In this document: positions 62,909 through 64,000 of the stretch, one piece after another | How positions within the stretch are numbered: position 1 is the first letter of the stretch | How the letters are laid out: each line of letters opens with the position of its first letter | Assembly (NCBI RefSeq): GCF_019203185.1 | Contig: NZ_CP078093.1 | Coordinates: 868,001 to 932,000 of the forward strand | Length of the DNA stretch: 64,000 nt | Direction: 5' to 3' | Source: Crassaminicella indica | Lineage (GTDB): Bacteria > Bacillota > Clostridia > Peptostreptococcales > Thermotaleaceae | Made by a program: the position numbers and the translations under genes | The notes under the pieces: generated by a model | Seen by the model: the letters and a program-made list of their open reading frames with translations, nothing else | The model's database searches: none | Told to the model about the DNA's origin: nothing

Positions 62909-64000
62909 ATGATGAAAATGAATATCAATAAAATCAGAGCCCAATTCGTTCATCCTATAGTCGTAGCACGCATGTCTGCTGGAACAAAAGAAACAATCAA
63001 AACTATCGTTTATAGTCAAGGAACATGTGAACATATCCATGACTTAATATTAGATGCTGGTGGAAAAATAAAGTATAGTATACCTCTCATTAACGCTGTG
63101 GTAGCAGAGCTTCCAAGCAAAGCAATAGATCATGTCGCAGCACACCATATGATTCAATTTATAAACCATGATGCTAAGGTTTTTAAATGTATGGACAATG
63201 CAGCATTAGCTGTTGCTGGTCATTTAGTACACGATATAGGCTACACTGGAAAAGGAATAGGGATTGCAATCCTTGATACAGGCATATACCCTCATGATGA
63301 TTTGGTAAAACCAATAAATAGAATCATCGCATTTAAAGATATTGTCAATAATAAATCATATCCTTATGATGATGATGGACATGGAACTCACGTTGCAGGT
63401 ATTGCTGCTGGGAATGGATATGCTAATAAAAAATATAAAGGTATTGCACCCGAAGCAAATATTATAGGCGTGAAGGTTTTAGATGAAACAGGAAGTGGAT
63501 CTACATCTGATATATTAGCAGGACTCCAATGGGTTATTGATAACAAAGATAAATACAATATTAAAATTGTCAATATGTCTTTAGGTGCTGCAGCAGAAAA
63601 GTCTTATAGAGAAGATCCTCTAGCAAAAGGTGCTGCACAAGCTGCTCGTCAAGGTCTAACAGTTATCACTGCTGCCGGAAATAGCGGTCCAAATCCTCGT
63701 AGCATTACAAGCCCCGGAATTAGTCCAGCTGTTATTACTGTTGGTGCTGTAGATGATAACCGTACTACATCTTATGAAGATGATTTTGTAGCAAACTTTT
63801 CAAGTCGTGGACCTACTATTGGTGGCGTATCTAAGCCTAATATAGTAGCTCCTGGCGTAGATATTGTTTCTTTATCTAATAAAGGTCATTCTAGTTATGT
63901 AAGTCATTCTGGTACTTCTATGGCAACACCTATGGTTTCAGGAACAGCTGCACTAATTTATCAAAAATATCCAGATATCTCTTCGTCAGAAGTTCAAGCT
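62909..64000 (+). CDS. Subtilisin-like serine protease (S8), truncated by the window end
   Basis: At least 364 codons, open to the window end. The catalytic triad is visible: Asp about 123 in AILDTGIYPHDD, His 161 in DDGHGTHVAGIAAG, Ser 337 in SGTSMATPMVSG. Also IIGVKVLDETGSG and VITAAGNSGPNP with the oxyanion Asn. The N-terminus has no signal peptide but about 100 residues that resemble an I9-like or intracellular-type prodomain. GGAGTGAG precedes ATG 62909. Divergent from the peptidase gene. Confidence 0.92.
   Translation, partial: MMKMNINKIRAQFVHPIVVARMSAGTKETIKTIVYSQGTCEHIHDLILDAGGKIKYSIPLINAVVAELPSKAIDHVAAHHMIQFINHDAKVFKCMDNAALAVAGHLVHDIGYTGKGIGIAILDTGIYPHDDLVKPINRIIAFKDIVNNKSYPYDDDGHGTHVAGIAAGNGYANKKYKGIAPEANIIGVKVLDETGSGSTSDILAGLQWVIDNKDKYNIKIVNMSLGAAAEKSYREDPLAKGAAQAARQGLTVITAAGNSGPNPRSITSPGISPAVITVGAVDDNRTTSYEDDFVANFSSRGPTIGGVSKPNIVAPGVDIVSLSNKGHSSYVSHSGTSMATPMVSGTAALIYQKYPDISSSEVQA

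Overview
This is a low-GC Gram-positive chromosome segment, most likely from an anaerobic clostridium (Clostridia). The evidence is the AT-rich sequence, strong GGAGG ribosome binding sites, a T-box leader before serS, a clostridial-type HutP homologue, and the WalRK/YycHI/YycJ/RlmH neighbourhood. Amino-acid metabolism genes (ornithine/alanine racemase, glutaminase with an AGCS carrier, Xaa-His dipeptidase, amino-acid ABC transporter) and a probable selenocysteine codon fit an amino-acid-fermenting anaerobe.

Layout. 1-13.7 kb is chromosomal: a LysM/SleB-type wall hydrolase, 3-methyladenine glycosylase, a MocR regulator, ornithine/alanine racemase, an AGCS carrier with glutaminase, a lipoprotein, an alanine-dehydrogenase-like enzyme, and an ArsR / permease / small thioredoxin operon. 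An in-frame TGA in that permease sits exactly where the family has Cys. 13.75-15.3 kb is an IS110 element with a structured 5' RNA region. 15.4-24.2 kb holds a TrpX-type ABC operon behind a leader with two clusters of regularly spaced UAG triplets, a HutP homologue just upstream, an esterase, PepD, an isopropylmalate/tartrate dehydrogenase-family enzyme and a DMT exporter. 24.2-26.3 kb is an IS607-type element (serine recombinase plus TnpB). 26.4-29.6 kb holds an HD-GYP protein, serS with its Ser T-box, and a response-regulator remnant.

29.85-53.08 kb looks like a composite genomic island at the 3' end of rlmH, the architecture of staphylococcal SCC elements. Sequences encoding the RlmH C-terminus (GEPYHK-stop) occur three times in the same orientation: at the real rlmH end (53064-53084), at 38083-38103 with different synonymous codons, and at 29849-29869. 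The latter two continue into the same element-terminal sequence. Segment A (29.87-38.08 kb) carries an IS3 element, degraded genes, a visibly GC-richer NhaC antiporter with its two-component system, a DDE transposase, and remnants of a serine recombinase and of a RumA/RlmCD tail. Segment B (38.10-53.06 kb) carries an IS66 element next to an 868-bp inverted copy of its own left end. It then carries a minus-strand series of mostly unrecognised genes resembling phage-defence cargo: SIR2/AbiH-like, DUF4365-TPR, DUF2971, a DUF6236-like gene with a frameshift, a zinc-ribbon protein and others.

53.06-64 kb returns to conserved core: rlmH, a CxxH/CxxC (YyzF-type) protein, yycJ, murA, yycI, yycH, an exported protein, walK, walR and a peptidase-MA-like protein, all on the minus strand. 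A plus-strand subtilisin-like protease runs off the window end.

All function calls rest on reading the translated sequences and motifs; no database search was run.
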